Below are positions 6,883 through 14,466 of a DNA stretch of 48,759 bases, piece by piece. The notes under the pieces are model-generated. The model searched no databases, had not been told where the DNA came from, and was given only the letters and a program-made list of their open reading frames with translations. How positions within the stretch are numbered: the stretch's first letter is position 1; each line of letters opens with the position of its first letter. A program made the translations under genes and the position numbers. Source of the DNA: Candidatus Eisenbacteria bacterium (lineage in GTDB: Bacteria > Eisenbacteria > RBG-16-71-46 > JASEGR01); the NCBI GenBank assembly GCA_030017955.1, contig JASEGR010000010.1:1-48759 (forward strand). Reading direction: 5' to 3'.

Positions 6883-9657
6883 CTACGCTGCCAGCGCCTC
6901 ATTTAGTTCTTCCAGAACCTGATTCAATTTGTCTCCGAATAGTTGGTATGCCCTCACCGGTCCACCCTTCTCGTGGAATGGCGCGAGTTCAAAATCCTCC
7001 ATTGCAACACCCAAGCTCGTGGCAATGTGGTCTTTTATCATTTCGAGCCAGTCCATTTGCTGGGGTGCAAACTTGCGTCCGGCTTTCTCTTGGAGTCCAA
7101 TCCATTCACGGAACCTGCGCTCCACTGCATCAGAGTATGGTTCCAGCATGTAGGTCTGGCCGATAGCAAAGCGCACAAGCGAGATAATGTCCGTGAGGAG
7201 TTTCACAGGTCCAGCCCCTCTGACCTTTGCCGACTCAAGTTGCCTGTAAGCCTCCCAAAGAAGGTCTGGTGCAAAGCCATATGGCGGCTTTGCTATAGTT
7301 TCTGCAAGCTCCTTGATTTGCTCGTAGGTGAGGCGGCGCTTGCCATATGGTTTGCTGTAGATAATTTGAAGGGCTGTAAGTTCATCCTTATTTTTCTCAA
7401 TGAATTTTCTGAAGTTGTCAACGATCGACCGCGCTCTTTCCTTTGCCTGATCGTCAAAGCCAGCAAAGACTACCTTGTCTTTGCTCACAGTATCGATGGT
7501 CTGTTCGTATCTCTTCTTGATTTCAATGATTGTGTTTCTCAGCTTCGGATTATCAAAAGGTTCGCAAGCGGTCTTCACGAGTTCCTCGGAAGCTCTCTTG
7601 ACTTGGTCGTCGGTTGGCTTCTTTGTATCGAAAATCTCCTTGGCTTTTTCAACTTTTTTGTCCGGGTCAATTGCATCGAGCAAATCGTTGATGATATGTT
7701 TGAGTGGCCTGCCTCCCGCAGCGTTTTCGATCGTCTTACTGTCCTTTTCGTCAATCTCCCTGCTCAGTCTCGCGAGCCTCCCCGCCAGAGAAGTAAGTAC
7801 GTCCTCGTCTCTATTGCCCAACGCGACCCACGTGATGAGTTTCTCAAAGGGAATGTTCCTATTGCGCTCAAGAGGTCTTGAATCAGTCTTGTCGCTCTCG
7901 CACACCCCGACGGCATCCACAATCACAAAGTGCGTCTTGTGAGCTGAATCGGGAGTAACCGCATTGAAGTCAGTCTGAGGGATGACTCTCATGCCCCGCC
8001 CCTTCATTTGCTCAAAATAGACCCTTGACTTCACATCTCTCATGAACAGAAGGCACTCCAAAGGCTTGATATCAGTGCCGGTGGAAATCATGTCCACCGT
8101 CACCGCTATGCGCGGGTTGTAGGAATTGCGAAAGCTGGAGATCAGATCTTCCGTATTCTCGCCAGTCGTTTTGTAGGTTATCTTCTTGCAAAACTCATTT
8201 CCCTTGCCGAACTCTTCTCGCACGATATGAACGATGTCCTCTGCATGAGAGTCATCCTTGGCAAAGATAAGAGTTTTCGGAACCTCCTTCCTGCCAGGAA
8301 ATATCTCGGAAAAGAGCTTCTCCCTGAATGTTCTCACAACGGTTCTTATTTGGTCCGGGGCCACAACATCTCGGTCTAATTGAACCGGAACGTATTCCAA
8401 GTCCTCATCCAACTGCTCCCAACGTCTCTTCCTGGTGAGTTTATCTCGCTTGTCAACATAATAACCTGCTTCCACTTTGCTGCCTTTCTCGGTGATCTCA
8501 GTCTTGATTCTATAAACATCGTAACCAACGTTCACGCCATCTGCGACGGCACGCTCATGGTTATATTCAGTCACAAGATTCTGGTCAAAGAACCCAAGGG
8601 TTTGTTTTGAAGGTGTTGCGGTCAGTCCTATGATGAAGGCATCGAAGTATTCAAACACCTGACGCCAGAGGTGGTAGATGGAGCGGTGGCACTCATCCGT
8701 GATTATGAAATCAAACGTTTCTATCGGAATCTGGGGATTGTAGGACACTTCTCCGAGCTGGGAACCGCCGGGCGAAATATCGAAGAGCGATTGCTCTTCA
8801 AGTTCGGTATCAAAGTCTGGCTCACCCTTCAGCATTGAGTACAGCCTCTGAATAGTCGTAACACATACACGGCTCACAGGATCAAAGGTGTTGGAGGTGA
8901 GGTGTTGCACATTGTACAGTTCTGTGAATTTCCGGCCGTCGTCAGGGGTCACAAACTGCTCGAACTCTCTTTTGGCCTGTCGGCCAAGGGTTTTCCTGTC
9001 AACCAGGAAGAGTACACGTTTTGCGTTTGCAAACTTGACCAATCTGTAAACGAAGTTCACAGCGGCGTATGTCTTTCCGCCTCCCGAAGCCATTTGAATG
9101 AGCGACCTGGGTCTGGCGTCCCCAAATGATAGTTCCAGATTTCGAATTGCTTCTATCTGGCAATCTCTCAAACCTTCAATTGCCAGAGGTGGTAGTGCTC
9201 GCAACTTCGTTCTGAGGGTCTCTTCTTGCGAAAGCCATCCTCTAAGAGTTTCTGGCTTGTGAAATGCGAACATTCTTCGAGAGCGAGCCTCAGGGTCTCT
9301 CAGGTTCCTGAAGAAAGTCTCTATGCCTGTACTTTCATATGCGTATGGAGGGGGATTCCCGACGCGAGGAACATTCTCTGGGATACGCGTTAGATAGTTT
9401 GCAGTTTGTTCTGCCACGCCGCTTAGTGTGGTCCCTTCAGGCTTTGCTTCAACGACACCTGCTGCTTTTCGGTCCAAGAAAAGAAGATAGTCAGCAGTTC
9501 CAGACTCAAGAGGAAACTCGCGGACAGCCACGCCAAGAGACGCTCCAAGATTCATTTCCCTGCGATCTTGAACCTTCCAGCCCGCGGATTCAAACAACTC
9601 GTCAATCTTCTGTCTTGCCTTCTCTTCTGGTTTCATATAGGGCGCATCTACATGCAA
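6883..9657 (-). CDS. hsdR: Type I restriction endonuclease subunit HsdR
   Basis: ATP-dependent translocase and nuclease subunit of the type I complex, 924 residues. The nuclease domain is N-terminal, with GTADYLLFLDRKAAGVVEAK giving the PD-(D/E)xK residues D56, E70 and K72. The superfamily 2 motor follows: Walker A ASGGGKT (190-196), DECH (321-324), GLTATPS, a TVDMISTGTDI motif V and the QMKGRGMR motif VI. All catalytic residues are present. The start is uncertain between 9657 and the Met seven codons on; neither has a clear ribosome binding site. It heads the island operon. Confidence 0.95.
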   Translation of the reverse strand: MHVDAPYMKPEEKARQKIDELFESAGWKVQDRREMNLGASLGVAVREFPLESGTADYLLFLDRKAAGVVEAKPEGTTLSGVAEQTANYLTRIPENVPRVGNPPPYAYESTGIETFFRNLRDPEARSRRMFAFHKPETLRGWLSQEETLRTKLRALPPLAIEGLRDCQIEAIRNLELSFGDARPRSLIQMASGGGKTYAAVNFVYRLVKFANAKRVLFLVDRKTLGRQAKREFEQFVTPDDGRKFTELYNVQHLTSNTFDPVSRVCVTTIQRLYSMLKGEPDFDTELEEQSLFDISPGGSQLGEVSYNPQIPIETFDFIITDECHRSIYHLWRQVFEYFDAFIIGLTATPSKQTLGFFDQNLVTEYNHERAVADGVNVGYDVYRIKTEITEKGSKVEAGYYVDKRDKLTRKRRWEQLDEDLEYVPVQLDRDVVAPDQIRTVVRTFREKLFSEIFPGRKEVPKTLIFAKDDSHAEDIVHIVREEFGKGNEFCKKITYKTTGENTEDLISSFRNSYNPRIAVTVDMISTGTDIKPLECLLFMRDVKSRVYFEQMKGRGMRVIPQTDFNAVTPDSAHKTHFVIVDAVGVCESDKTDSRPLERNRNIPFEKLITWVALGNRDEDVLTSLAGRLARLSREIDEKDSKTIENAAGGRPLKHIINDLLDAIDPDKKVEKAKEIFDTKKPTDDQVKRASEELVKTACEPFDNPKLRNTIIEIKKRYEQTIDTVSKDKVVFAGFDDQAKERARSIVDNFRKFIEKNKDELTALQIIYSKPYGKRRLTYEQIKELAETIAKPPYGFAPDLLWEAYRQLESAKVRGAGPVKLLTDIISLVRFAIGQTYMLEPYSDAVERRFREWIGLQEKAGRKFAPQQMDWLEMIKDHIATSLGVAMEDFELAPFHEKGGPVRAYQLFGDKLNQVLEELNEALAA

Positions 9658-9944
9658 ACCACAACAAACGAAACGGACGAATCAATTGTCATATGAGAAT
9701 AAGCATTCTGGTGCGCCAAGGCAATCAAAACCTGGGGGAAGAAGCCGAAACATTCAGAGGTCAAGCGAGGTTGTCAATGAGGACGTTCCAGTCTCTTAAG
9801 ACCGATCACCCATCTATTCTGGCGCCTTGTTCCAATTGTCTGCCAAAGTCCGGCCTTGCAAAGCCGGACTTCTCCATGCGTCCAACGTAACCATCCCAAA
9901 CCAGATCCCGCCCTGACACAAGGCGGAACCGGACACTTCCGTCA
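9658..9944. other. Gap between nrdJ and hsdR: hairpin and probable hsdR promoter region
   Basis: No gene is supported here. It contains the GC-rich hairpin at 9846-9871, downstream of nrdJ on the minus strand. Nearer hsdR a weak promoter-like pair (TTGCCT, 17-nt spacer, TATTCT) reads toward hsdR on the minus strand around 9698-9726. Both are by-eye calls. Confidence 0.4.
9846..9871 (-). terminator. Hairpin downstream of nrdJ, possible terminator
   Basis: Perfect 9-bp stem AAGTCCGGC/GCCGGACTT with an 8-nt loop, about 75 nt beyond the nrdJ stop. On the minus strand it is followed only by TTTGG, a short U run, so termination would be weak or Rho-assisted. Confidence 0.45.
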
Positions 9945-12338
9945 TCACCCGCATCGCGAAAATCCGCAGCTTCTGCAGACAATGCAGCCTTCGACGAAGT
10001 CTATTGATCCACCGCATTCCGGACATCCGGTGAGAAGCCATTCCCTGCCTGGAGAAGCAGGCGGGCTCATGGATTTTGAAGCTTCACCTGGCTTGTCTTG
10101 AATGCCGCCGGCGGTTTTCTCTCTCAAGTGCCTTTCTAGCACTCTCCCTATGGCATCAGCACACGAGAGAACCATCGAGCCCTCGTACCACAGGGGAGAC
10201 GGACACCTTATTCCTTTGAGCTGTCTCACGATCGTAATGGGGTCAATTCCCGAACGAAGAGCAAGGGACACGAGCCGGCCTGTTGCCTCTATCTGTGATG
10301 CGGCGCAGCCGCCTGACTTTCCCATTTGTGCGAAAACCTCGCAGAGCCCCTCGCTATCCTCATTTATCGTCACATAGAGATTTCCGCAGCCGGTGCCCAT
10401 TCGCTCTGTCCTGCCTCTTGTAACAGCTGGCCGTTCTCTCGGGATTATGCCGGTCTTCCCTTCTGCCTTTTCCTTCTTCCCGAATTTGAGAACCTGGGTT
10501 TTCCTTGAACCGTCCCGGTAGATCGTTATTCCCTTCAGGCCTTCCTGATGGGCGAGGAGAAAAACCTTCCTAACATCATCAGCAGTTGCACTGTTCGAGA
10601 AATTCACTGTCTTCGATACGGCGTTGTCCGTGTACTTCTGGAACGCGGCCTGCATCTTCACGTGCCACTCGGGAGTAAGATCGTGCGCCGTGACAAAGGT
10701 CCTCTCCACCCATTTCGGCACCTGGCTGATGCCCCTCACCGTGCCTCTTTCTGCAATCTCTTCCATGAGCGGCCTGGAATAGAAACCTTCTTCTTTGGCA
10801 ATCTGTTCAAATTCCGGGTGAACTTCCACAAGTTTCTCATTGTCCATGATGTTTCTGACATACGTGATTGCATAAAGCGGCTCAATTCCGCTTGAGCATC
10901 CGGCAATTATTGAGAGGCTGCCTGTCGGTGCTATCGTGGTCAGGGTCGCATTTCGCAGATGCAGACCTTTGGATGCGTAGATACTTTGGTCAAAGTTCGG
11001 AAAGACTCCCCTATCGAGTGCGATCCCTTTTGAGGCCTCTCTCGCCTCATCACCTATGAACTTCATTACCGCGGCTGCTATCTCAAACGCCTCTTCAGAG
11101 TCATAAGGCACCCGAAGCTGAATCAGCATGTCGGCAAAACCCATGACCCCGAGGCCGATTTTCCTGGTCCCGCGCGTCATGCGTGCAATCTTTTCGAGCG
11201 GGTAGGAATTGACATCAATAACATTGTCAAGGAAATGGACTGCGCTTCTCACGGTCCGTCCGAGTTTCTCGTAGTCAATCTCGAAGCCGTCTCCCCCTCG
11301 CTTCAGCATAATCGAAAGGTTGACTGATCCGAGATTGCAGGCTTCGTATGGAAGAAGCGGTGCCTCACCACACGGATTTGTGCTTTCGATTTGTCCAAGT
11401 GAAGGAGTCGGGTTATCTCTGTTTATCCGGTCAAGGAAGATGAGACCCGGTTCGCCGTTTAACCATGCCTGGTGAACGAGAAGATCGAACACTGCCTTTG
11501 CGTTCAGCTTCTTGACCGGCTCACCGGTTGACGGATTCACCAGCTCATATTCCTTGTTCTCCTTGACCGCTTCCATGAATTCTCCGGTGACACCAACCGA
11601 TATGTTGAAGTTCGAAAGAGAATCGTTGTCGGTCTTGCATGTTATGAAATCAAGCACATCTGGGTGATCGATATTGAGGATTCCCATGTTGGCCCCGCGC
11701 CGCGTTCCCCCCTGCTTCACCACATCAGTAGCTGAATTGAAGACCCGCATGAACGAAATCGGACCACTCGCGGCGCCGCCAGTGGAGAGTACCCTGTCGT
11801 CTTTCGGTCTGATGCGATTGAACGAGAATCCGGTGCCTCCGCCGCTCTTATGAATGAGGGCAGTATCCTTTATTGCCTCGAAGATTGAGTCCATCGAATC
11901 ATCAACAGGAAGAACAAAGCAGGCTGAAAGCTGTTGAAGCTCTCTACCGGCATTCATGAGTGTGGGCGAATTCGGAAGGAAGGAAAGCGAAGCCATGAGA
12001 GAGTAGAACTCATGAACTCTCTCCGTCATGTCCGCATCCGGATGATAGATTAGATCTGCCCCTGCAACATTTCTCGCAACCCGGAGAAACATCTCTTCGG
12101 GTGTCTCAATCGACTTCCCGTCCCTGTCCTTCTTGAGATATCTCCTCTCCAAAACACGGAGAGCATTCGGTGTCAGCGGAGATTTCTCTTCAACAACAAT
12201 CGATGCGGGAATCTCTCCAGAAATTGTGGGTTTCTTCTGTTCGCTATCCACTGGGCCCTCTGGGCATCTTGCCGATTTGCGAGGTTTGTTCCTTATTCCG
12301 AGAGTTTGTCCAAGGTTCTCTGCAAGAAGGTCTGCCAT
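9945..12338 (-). CDS. nrdJ: Vitamin B12-dependent (class II) ribonucleoside-diphosphate reductase
   Basis: Adenosylcobalamin-dependent enzyme that reduces ribonucleotides to deoxyribonucleotides for DNA synthesis, in the cytosol, with or without oxygen. The 797-residue protein has the redox cysteine in QLSACFVLP (C140), the HKSGGGTGFSFNRIRP block (about 163-178), SNFNISV and the catalytic NPCGE loop (N321, C323, E325). The C-terminus ends in a four-Cys zinc-ribbon-like tail (CPECG, then CIVCRSCGFSRC) typical of NrdJ. The start at 12338 follows a short leader without Shine-Dalgarno. No cobalamin riboswitch is recognised upstream. The B12 requirement agrees with the MetH-like gene nearby only loosely, as that protein lacks a B12 domain. 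Confidence 0.95.
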   Translation of the reverse strand: MADLLAENLGQTLGIRNKPRKSARCPEGPVDSEQKKPTISGEIPASIVVEEKSPLTPNALRVLERRYLKKDRDGKSIETPEEMFLRVARNVAGADLIYHPDADMTERVHEFYSLMASLSFLPNSPTLMNAGRELQQLSACFVLPVDDSMDSIFEAIKDTALIHKSGGGTGFSFNRIRPKDDRVLSTGGAASGPISFMRVFNSATDVVKQGGTRRGANMGILNIDHPDVLDFITCKTDNDSLSNFNISVGVTGEFMEAVKENKEYELVNPSTGEPVKKLNAKAVFDLLVHQAWLNGEPGLIFLDRINRDNPTPSLGQIESTNPCGEAPLLPYEACNLGSVNLSIMLKRGGDGFEIDYEKLGRTVRSAVHFLDNVIDVNSYPLEKIARMTRGTRKIGLGVMGFADMLIQLRVPYDSEEAFEIAAAVMKFIGDEAREASKGIALDRGVFPNFDQSIYASKGLHLRNATLTTIAPTGSLSIIAGCSSGIEPLYAITYVRNIMDNEKLVEVHPEFEQIAKEEGFYSRPLMEEIAERGTVRGISQVPKWVERTFVTAHDLTPEWHVKMQAAFQKYTDNAVSKTVNFSNSATADDVRKVFLLAHQEGLKGITIYRDGSRKTQVLKFGKKEKAEGKTGIIPRERPAVTRGRTERMGTGCGNLYVTINEDSEGLCEVFAQMGKSGGCAASQIEATGRLVSLALRSGIDPITIVRQLKGIRCPSPLWYEGSMVLSCADAIGRVLERHLREKTAGGIQDKPGEASKSMSPPASPGREWLLTGCPECGGSIDFVEGCIVCRSCGFSRCG

Positions 12339-12357
12339 CTACATCTTGCGTACTTCA

Positions 12358-12387
12358 ATCATATAAGGCCCATATATTGGGTGTCAA
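12358..12387 (-). promoter_or_regulatory. nrdJ promoter with palindromic spacer
   Basis: Perfect -35 TTGACA (12382-12387) and -10 TATGAT (12358-12363) with an 18-nt spacer on the minus strand. The spacer contains the palindrome CCCA-ATATA-TGGG, whose AT-rich core recalls an NrdR box, placed where a repressor would block RNA polymerase. Only one box is seen, whereas NrdR normally binds two. The predicted leader is about 12 nt. Confidence 0.55.
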
Positions 12388-12730
12388 GACAATTGTTTTC
12401 GGCACTCTTCCACTCCCGCAATGAAGGGGAAACATGACCCGGGAAAGCTGAGCCCTAAATGGAGAATCGGCATTTCCGCCCGGGCAATTAGCGGCTCAAG
12501 CCGGCACCAGTTGCCCGGCACGGATGCGATGTTCGGAGGAGATCGTACCCGATTCCCCATCAATCAGAGGAAGGTTTCCCCGGTGAGCTGGACGTTGTCC
12601 TGAGGCGCGAGTCTTTCTCTTTCGTCCCGGCGCGACTCTTTGTCAATCAAGCTCAAATACATGCGGCTGCGGCCATGAAACCTCGGCAGCTCAGGCACAG
12701 AAGTTGCCATTGATGTCACACAGAATCTCG
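12388..12730. other. Non-coding stretch upstream of nrdJ, nothing recognised
   Basis: About 340 bp with no supported gene. The short open frames have no family features or ribosome binding sites. There is an 8-bp inverted repeat CCGGGCAA/TTGCCCGG around 12482-12517 and a near-direct repeat GGCGCGAGTCTTT / GGCGCGACTCTTT near 12605-12640. No B12-box-like sequence was found on either strand. Confidence 0.5.
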
Positions 12731-12948
12731 AGTGTGCCGTCCCAGAAATAGCTTTACGAAATGCAGGGTGTTTCATAAGGCACACTGCCAGGGGGTATGA
12801 GGGGGTCGTGGCCGACCCCCTCAGGGGTGACAGCGTAGGGATGCGACGAGTAGGAGCATCCTGAAGCGTCAGAGGGGCGACAAGCCCCTATGAAAGTGTC
12901 GTGTCCGGGGGCAAACGCATATACAAGGAATTCCCGGGACACGACACT
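12731..12948 (-). repeat. Intergenic modular hairpin repeat, copy B (complete, inverted relative to A and C)
   Basis: Complete 218-bp unit. The ends form imperfect terminal inverted repeats, AGTGTGCCGTCCC at the left and GGGACACGACACT at the right (10 of 13 match). From left to right it has an end hairpin bounded by AGTGTGCC/GGCACACT (12731-12786), the palindrome GAGGGGGTCG-TGGC-CGACCCCCTC, the hairpin GATGC...GCATC, the hairpin AGGGGC-GACAA-GCCCCT, and an end hairpin bounded by AGTGTCGTGTCC/GGGACACGACACT (12895-12948). No transposase is encoded. It lies between the divergent nrdJ and the Cys-rich secreted protein gene. Confidence 0.9.
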
Positions 12949-13054
12949 AGGAAAGGTGGTGGTTGTGATGAGTCTGTAGTTCGGATCGCAAGTGCCGCAT
13001 GACCGTTTTCGAGTTCACCAGCAACCAGAGCACACGCGAAGAAAGGAGTGGAGG

Positions 13055-13726
13055 ATGATGTGCAGGGGAATTCTGAGCTTTCTGGTTGCATTATTGTTGT
13101 TAGCGAGCGCCGGCCTGGCAAAGGAAACCAGACTACCGTCACAGACTCCGGAAGCTGTCGCTCCCGGCGGAGTGATAATCGATGATGTGAACCCTGGGAC
13201 TCTGTCCACGTTGAGACTCAGCGAGCCCAATCTCAGGGCGGGCTGGGACTACTTCGAGAGAACAAAGGGATTCCCGGTGAGTTTTGAGAATGTCGTGAAG
13301 ATGACCGGCACTGATGCCAGAACAGGCGAAGCATTCGAGGTCACTCTTATTCCATTCGTCAACCCTCGAAGGCAGACGGAAACTTACAACGTGCTCATCT
13401 ACTGCAAAAGGGGAGACAAGGTAAGTGTGGCCGGAGGTGTTCTTGATGTGAGTCAGAGTCCGCCTGTCGTGAGAGAAGATTACAGCTTTCAGGACGGCCA
13501 GGTTTTCTCCTTTGGGGACCGGCTCAGGGGGTGGGCAGGATGTACCGCCGATTTCTGCACCATTGTTGTTGTGGGGTGCAAGCTTGCCGGCGCGTACTAC
13601 GGACATTGTCTCGCAGGGGGGTGTGCCCTCGCAGCAGCCGGGTGTGGCGTTATGGAGGTTGTCGATTGGCTTGATGACAGAGAACGGAATCAGCAATTCC
13701 AAGGACCTCCGCCACCCAGGCGCTGA
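13055..13726 (+). CDS. Secreted protein with Cys-rich hydrophobic C-terminal domain, halocin C8-like bacteriocin precursor candidate
   Basis: Protein of 223 residues. The start at 13055 is chosen over an upstream Met because GGAGTGGAGG lies just before it and it gives a clean signal peptide (CRGILSFLVALLLLASAGLA). A middle domain of about 130 residues is not recognised. The last 60 residues switch to a Gly/Ala/Val-rich segment with six cysteines: WAGCTADFC, VVVGCKLAGAYYGHC, LAGGC and ALAAAGC. That layout, a signal peptide, a larger pro-domain and a compact hydrophobic multi-Cys tail, resembles halocin C8-type precursors, in which the tail is the bacteriocin and the pro-domain can confer immunity. 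This is an inference from pattern; a structural secreted protein is possible. The gene stands alone, with a palindrome 20 nt after the stop. Confidence 0.7.
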   Translation: MMCRGILSFLVALLLLASAGLAKETRLPSQTPEAVAPGGVIIDDVNPGTLSTLRLSEPNLRAGWDYFERTKGFPVSFENVVKMTGTDARTGEAFEVTLIPFVNPRRQTETYNVLIYCKRGDKVSVAGGVLDVSQSPPVVREDYSFQDGQVFSFGDRLRGWAGCTADFCTIVVVGCKLAGAYYGHCLAGGCALAAAGCGVMEVVDWLDDRERNQQFQGPPPPRR

Positions 13727-13745
13727 TCAACCGACTTGGTGGCAG

Positions 13746-13761
13746 CAGGAACTAGTTCCTG
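13746..13761 (+). terminator. Perfect 16-bp palindrome after the Cys-rich protein gene
   Basis: CAGGAACTAGTTCCTG is a perfect palindrome that can fold as a 6-bp stem with a CTAG loop, 20 nt after the stop codon and followed by TCTC. It may be a weak terminator; an operator is also possible. Confidence 0.4.
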
Positions 13762-13844
13762 TCTCACGCGAGAATAGCGGCACGTACGAGTACCACTAGC
13801 ATCAGAAAGTTGTGCTCGCCGTGGGAACGGAGGTTGGTCATTCG

Positions 13845-13870
13845 GGGCAGCCTGCTCTCGCCGGCTGCCC
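13845..13870. other. GC-rich hairpin in the 13727-14061 gap
   Basis: Perfect 8-bp stem GGGCAGCC/GGCTGCCC with a 10-nt loop. No U run follows on either strand, so it is not a classical terminator. No gene is supported between 13727 and 14061. Confidence 0.4.
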
Positions 13871-13925
13871 TCGGATGGCCACGGGGAACAATGTGGGCGT
13901 TAGTGAAAATTCAGAGAAATACTTC

Positions 13926-13954
13926 TTGACTAGAATTGAGTAAGAGTGCAAGAT
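13926..13954 (+). promoter_or_regulatory. Possible promoter of the small membrane protein gene
   Basis: TTGACT (13926-13931), a 17-nt spacer and a weak -10 CAAGAT (13949-13954). A transcript from here would begin almost exactly at the first stem of the folded leader described next, which supports the placement. Confidence 0.35.
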
Positions 13955-13959
13955 TGCGG

Positions 13960-14025
13960 CGATTGCCTCAAGTGCTTCCGTGTCGGATCGTGCAGCACAC
14001 ACGTCACCCCCCAAGAAGGCAATCG
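13960..14025 (+). promoter_or_regulatory. Structured 5' leader (nested stem) upstream of small membrane protein
   Basis: A perfect 9-bp outer stem CGATTGCCT (13960-13968) / AGGCAATCG (14017-14025) encloses GTGCT (13972-13976) / AGCAC (13994-13998), which in turn encloses CCG-TGT-CGG. The ribosome binding site begins about 20 nt after the outer stem. It does not match a riboswitch class I know. A cis-regulatory RNA is possible and unproven. Confidence 0.4.
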
Positions 14026-14061
14026 GCGGGAACGGTACAAACACTAAGGAGGTGAGTTGAT

Positions 14062-14466
14062 ATGACCAGTGACAAAATGACATCCTGGGGAATGAAGGTG
14101 ATCAGGTTCAGCCCGCTGGAGATGCTTCTTCTTGGAATACTTGTGTTCCTTGGTTACACATACGCAGGGTTTGGAAAGGAATTCACTCTGGCAGCGTTTG
14201 CGGTCGGCGTTGTGCTCTCCCCGATAGCTCTAGGGCTGTACAAAGGGGGCAAGGGTGCATTCACTCCATTCTTGTTGTCCTTTCTTGCGGTCATCCTGGT
14301 CTTCCTGGTGGTCACAAGATTGGCAAAACTGGAATCCGGGCAGGGGCCTGTCGTGGGCGGTTTGTACGCGGGGATCTGCCTGCTTTTTGGCACTTCGATT
14401 CTCTTCACTCTTCTGAGAGGACGACTGCTGCGTTATCTGCAGGGAAGCGATCAGAAGAGAAGCTGA
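14062..14466 (+). CDS. Small integral membrane protein, four predicted helices, unknown function
   Basis: Protein of 134 residues. Hydrophobic segments lie at about 18-36 (LEMLLLGILVFLGYTYAGF), 42-60, 68-86 and 97-117, so four membrane helices are likely. They are joined by short loops, with basic residues before the first and after the last (RGRLLRYLQGSDQKRS). No family is recognised. The start is firm: AAGGAGGTGA lies at the ideal distance. It overlaps the convergent metF gene by 16 nt at the 3' ends. It is the next plus-strand gene after the Cys-rich secreted protein and could be an immunity or transport partner, but a 335-bp gap and its own promoter-like site argue for separate transcription. 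Confidence 0.75.
   Translation: MTSDKMTSWGMKVIRFSPLEMLLLGILVFLGYTYAGFGKEFTLAAFAVGVVLSPIALGLYKGGKGAFTPFLLSFLAVILVFLVVTRLAKLESGQGPVVGGLYAGICLLFGTSILFTLLRGRLLRYLQGSDQKRS

Noticed and set aside
6943-7881. Plus-strand open frame of 312 codons antisense to hsdR
   Set aside because: Long but fully inside the hsdR motor and C-terminal region, no family features, no ribosome binding site.
9339-9890. Plus-strand open frame of 183 codons over the hsdR start
   Set aside because: Most of it is antisense to hsdR, has no recognisable domain and a low-complexity composition typical of a shadow frame.
12388-12730. Cobalamin riboswitch upstream of nrdJ
   Set aside because: No B12-box-like sequence is present on the minus strand, and the promoter found at 12358-12387 lies downstream of this region, so it would not be transcribed as the nrdJ leader.
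12754-12942. Small minus-strand protein of 62 residues within repeat copy B
   Set aside because: It is translation of the hairpin repeat itself, with no ribosome binding site and no conserved reading in copy C.
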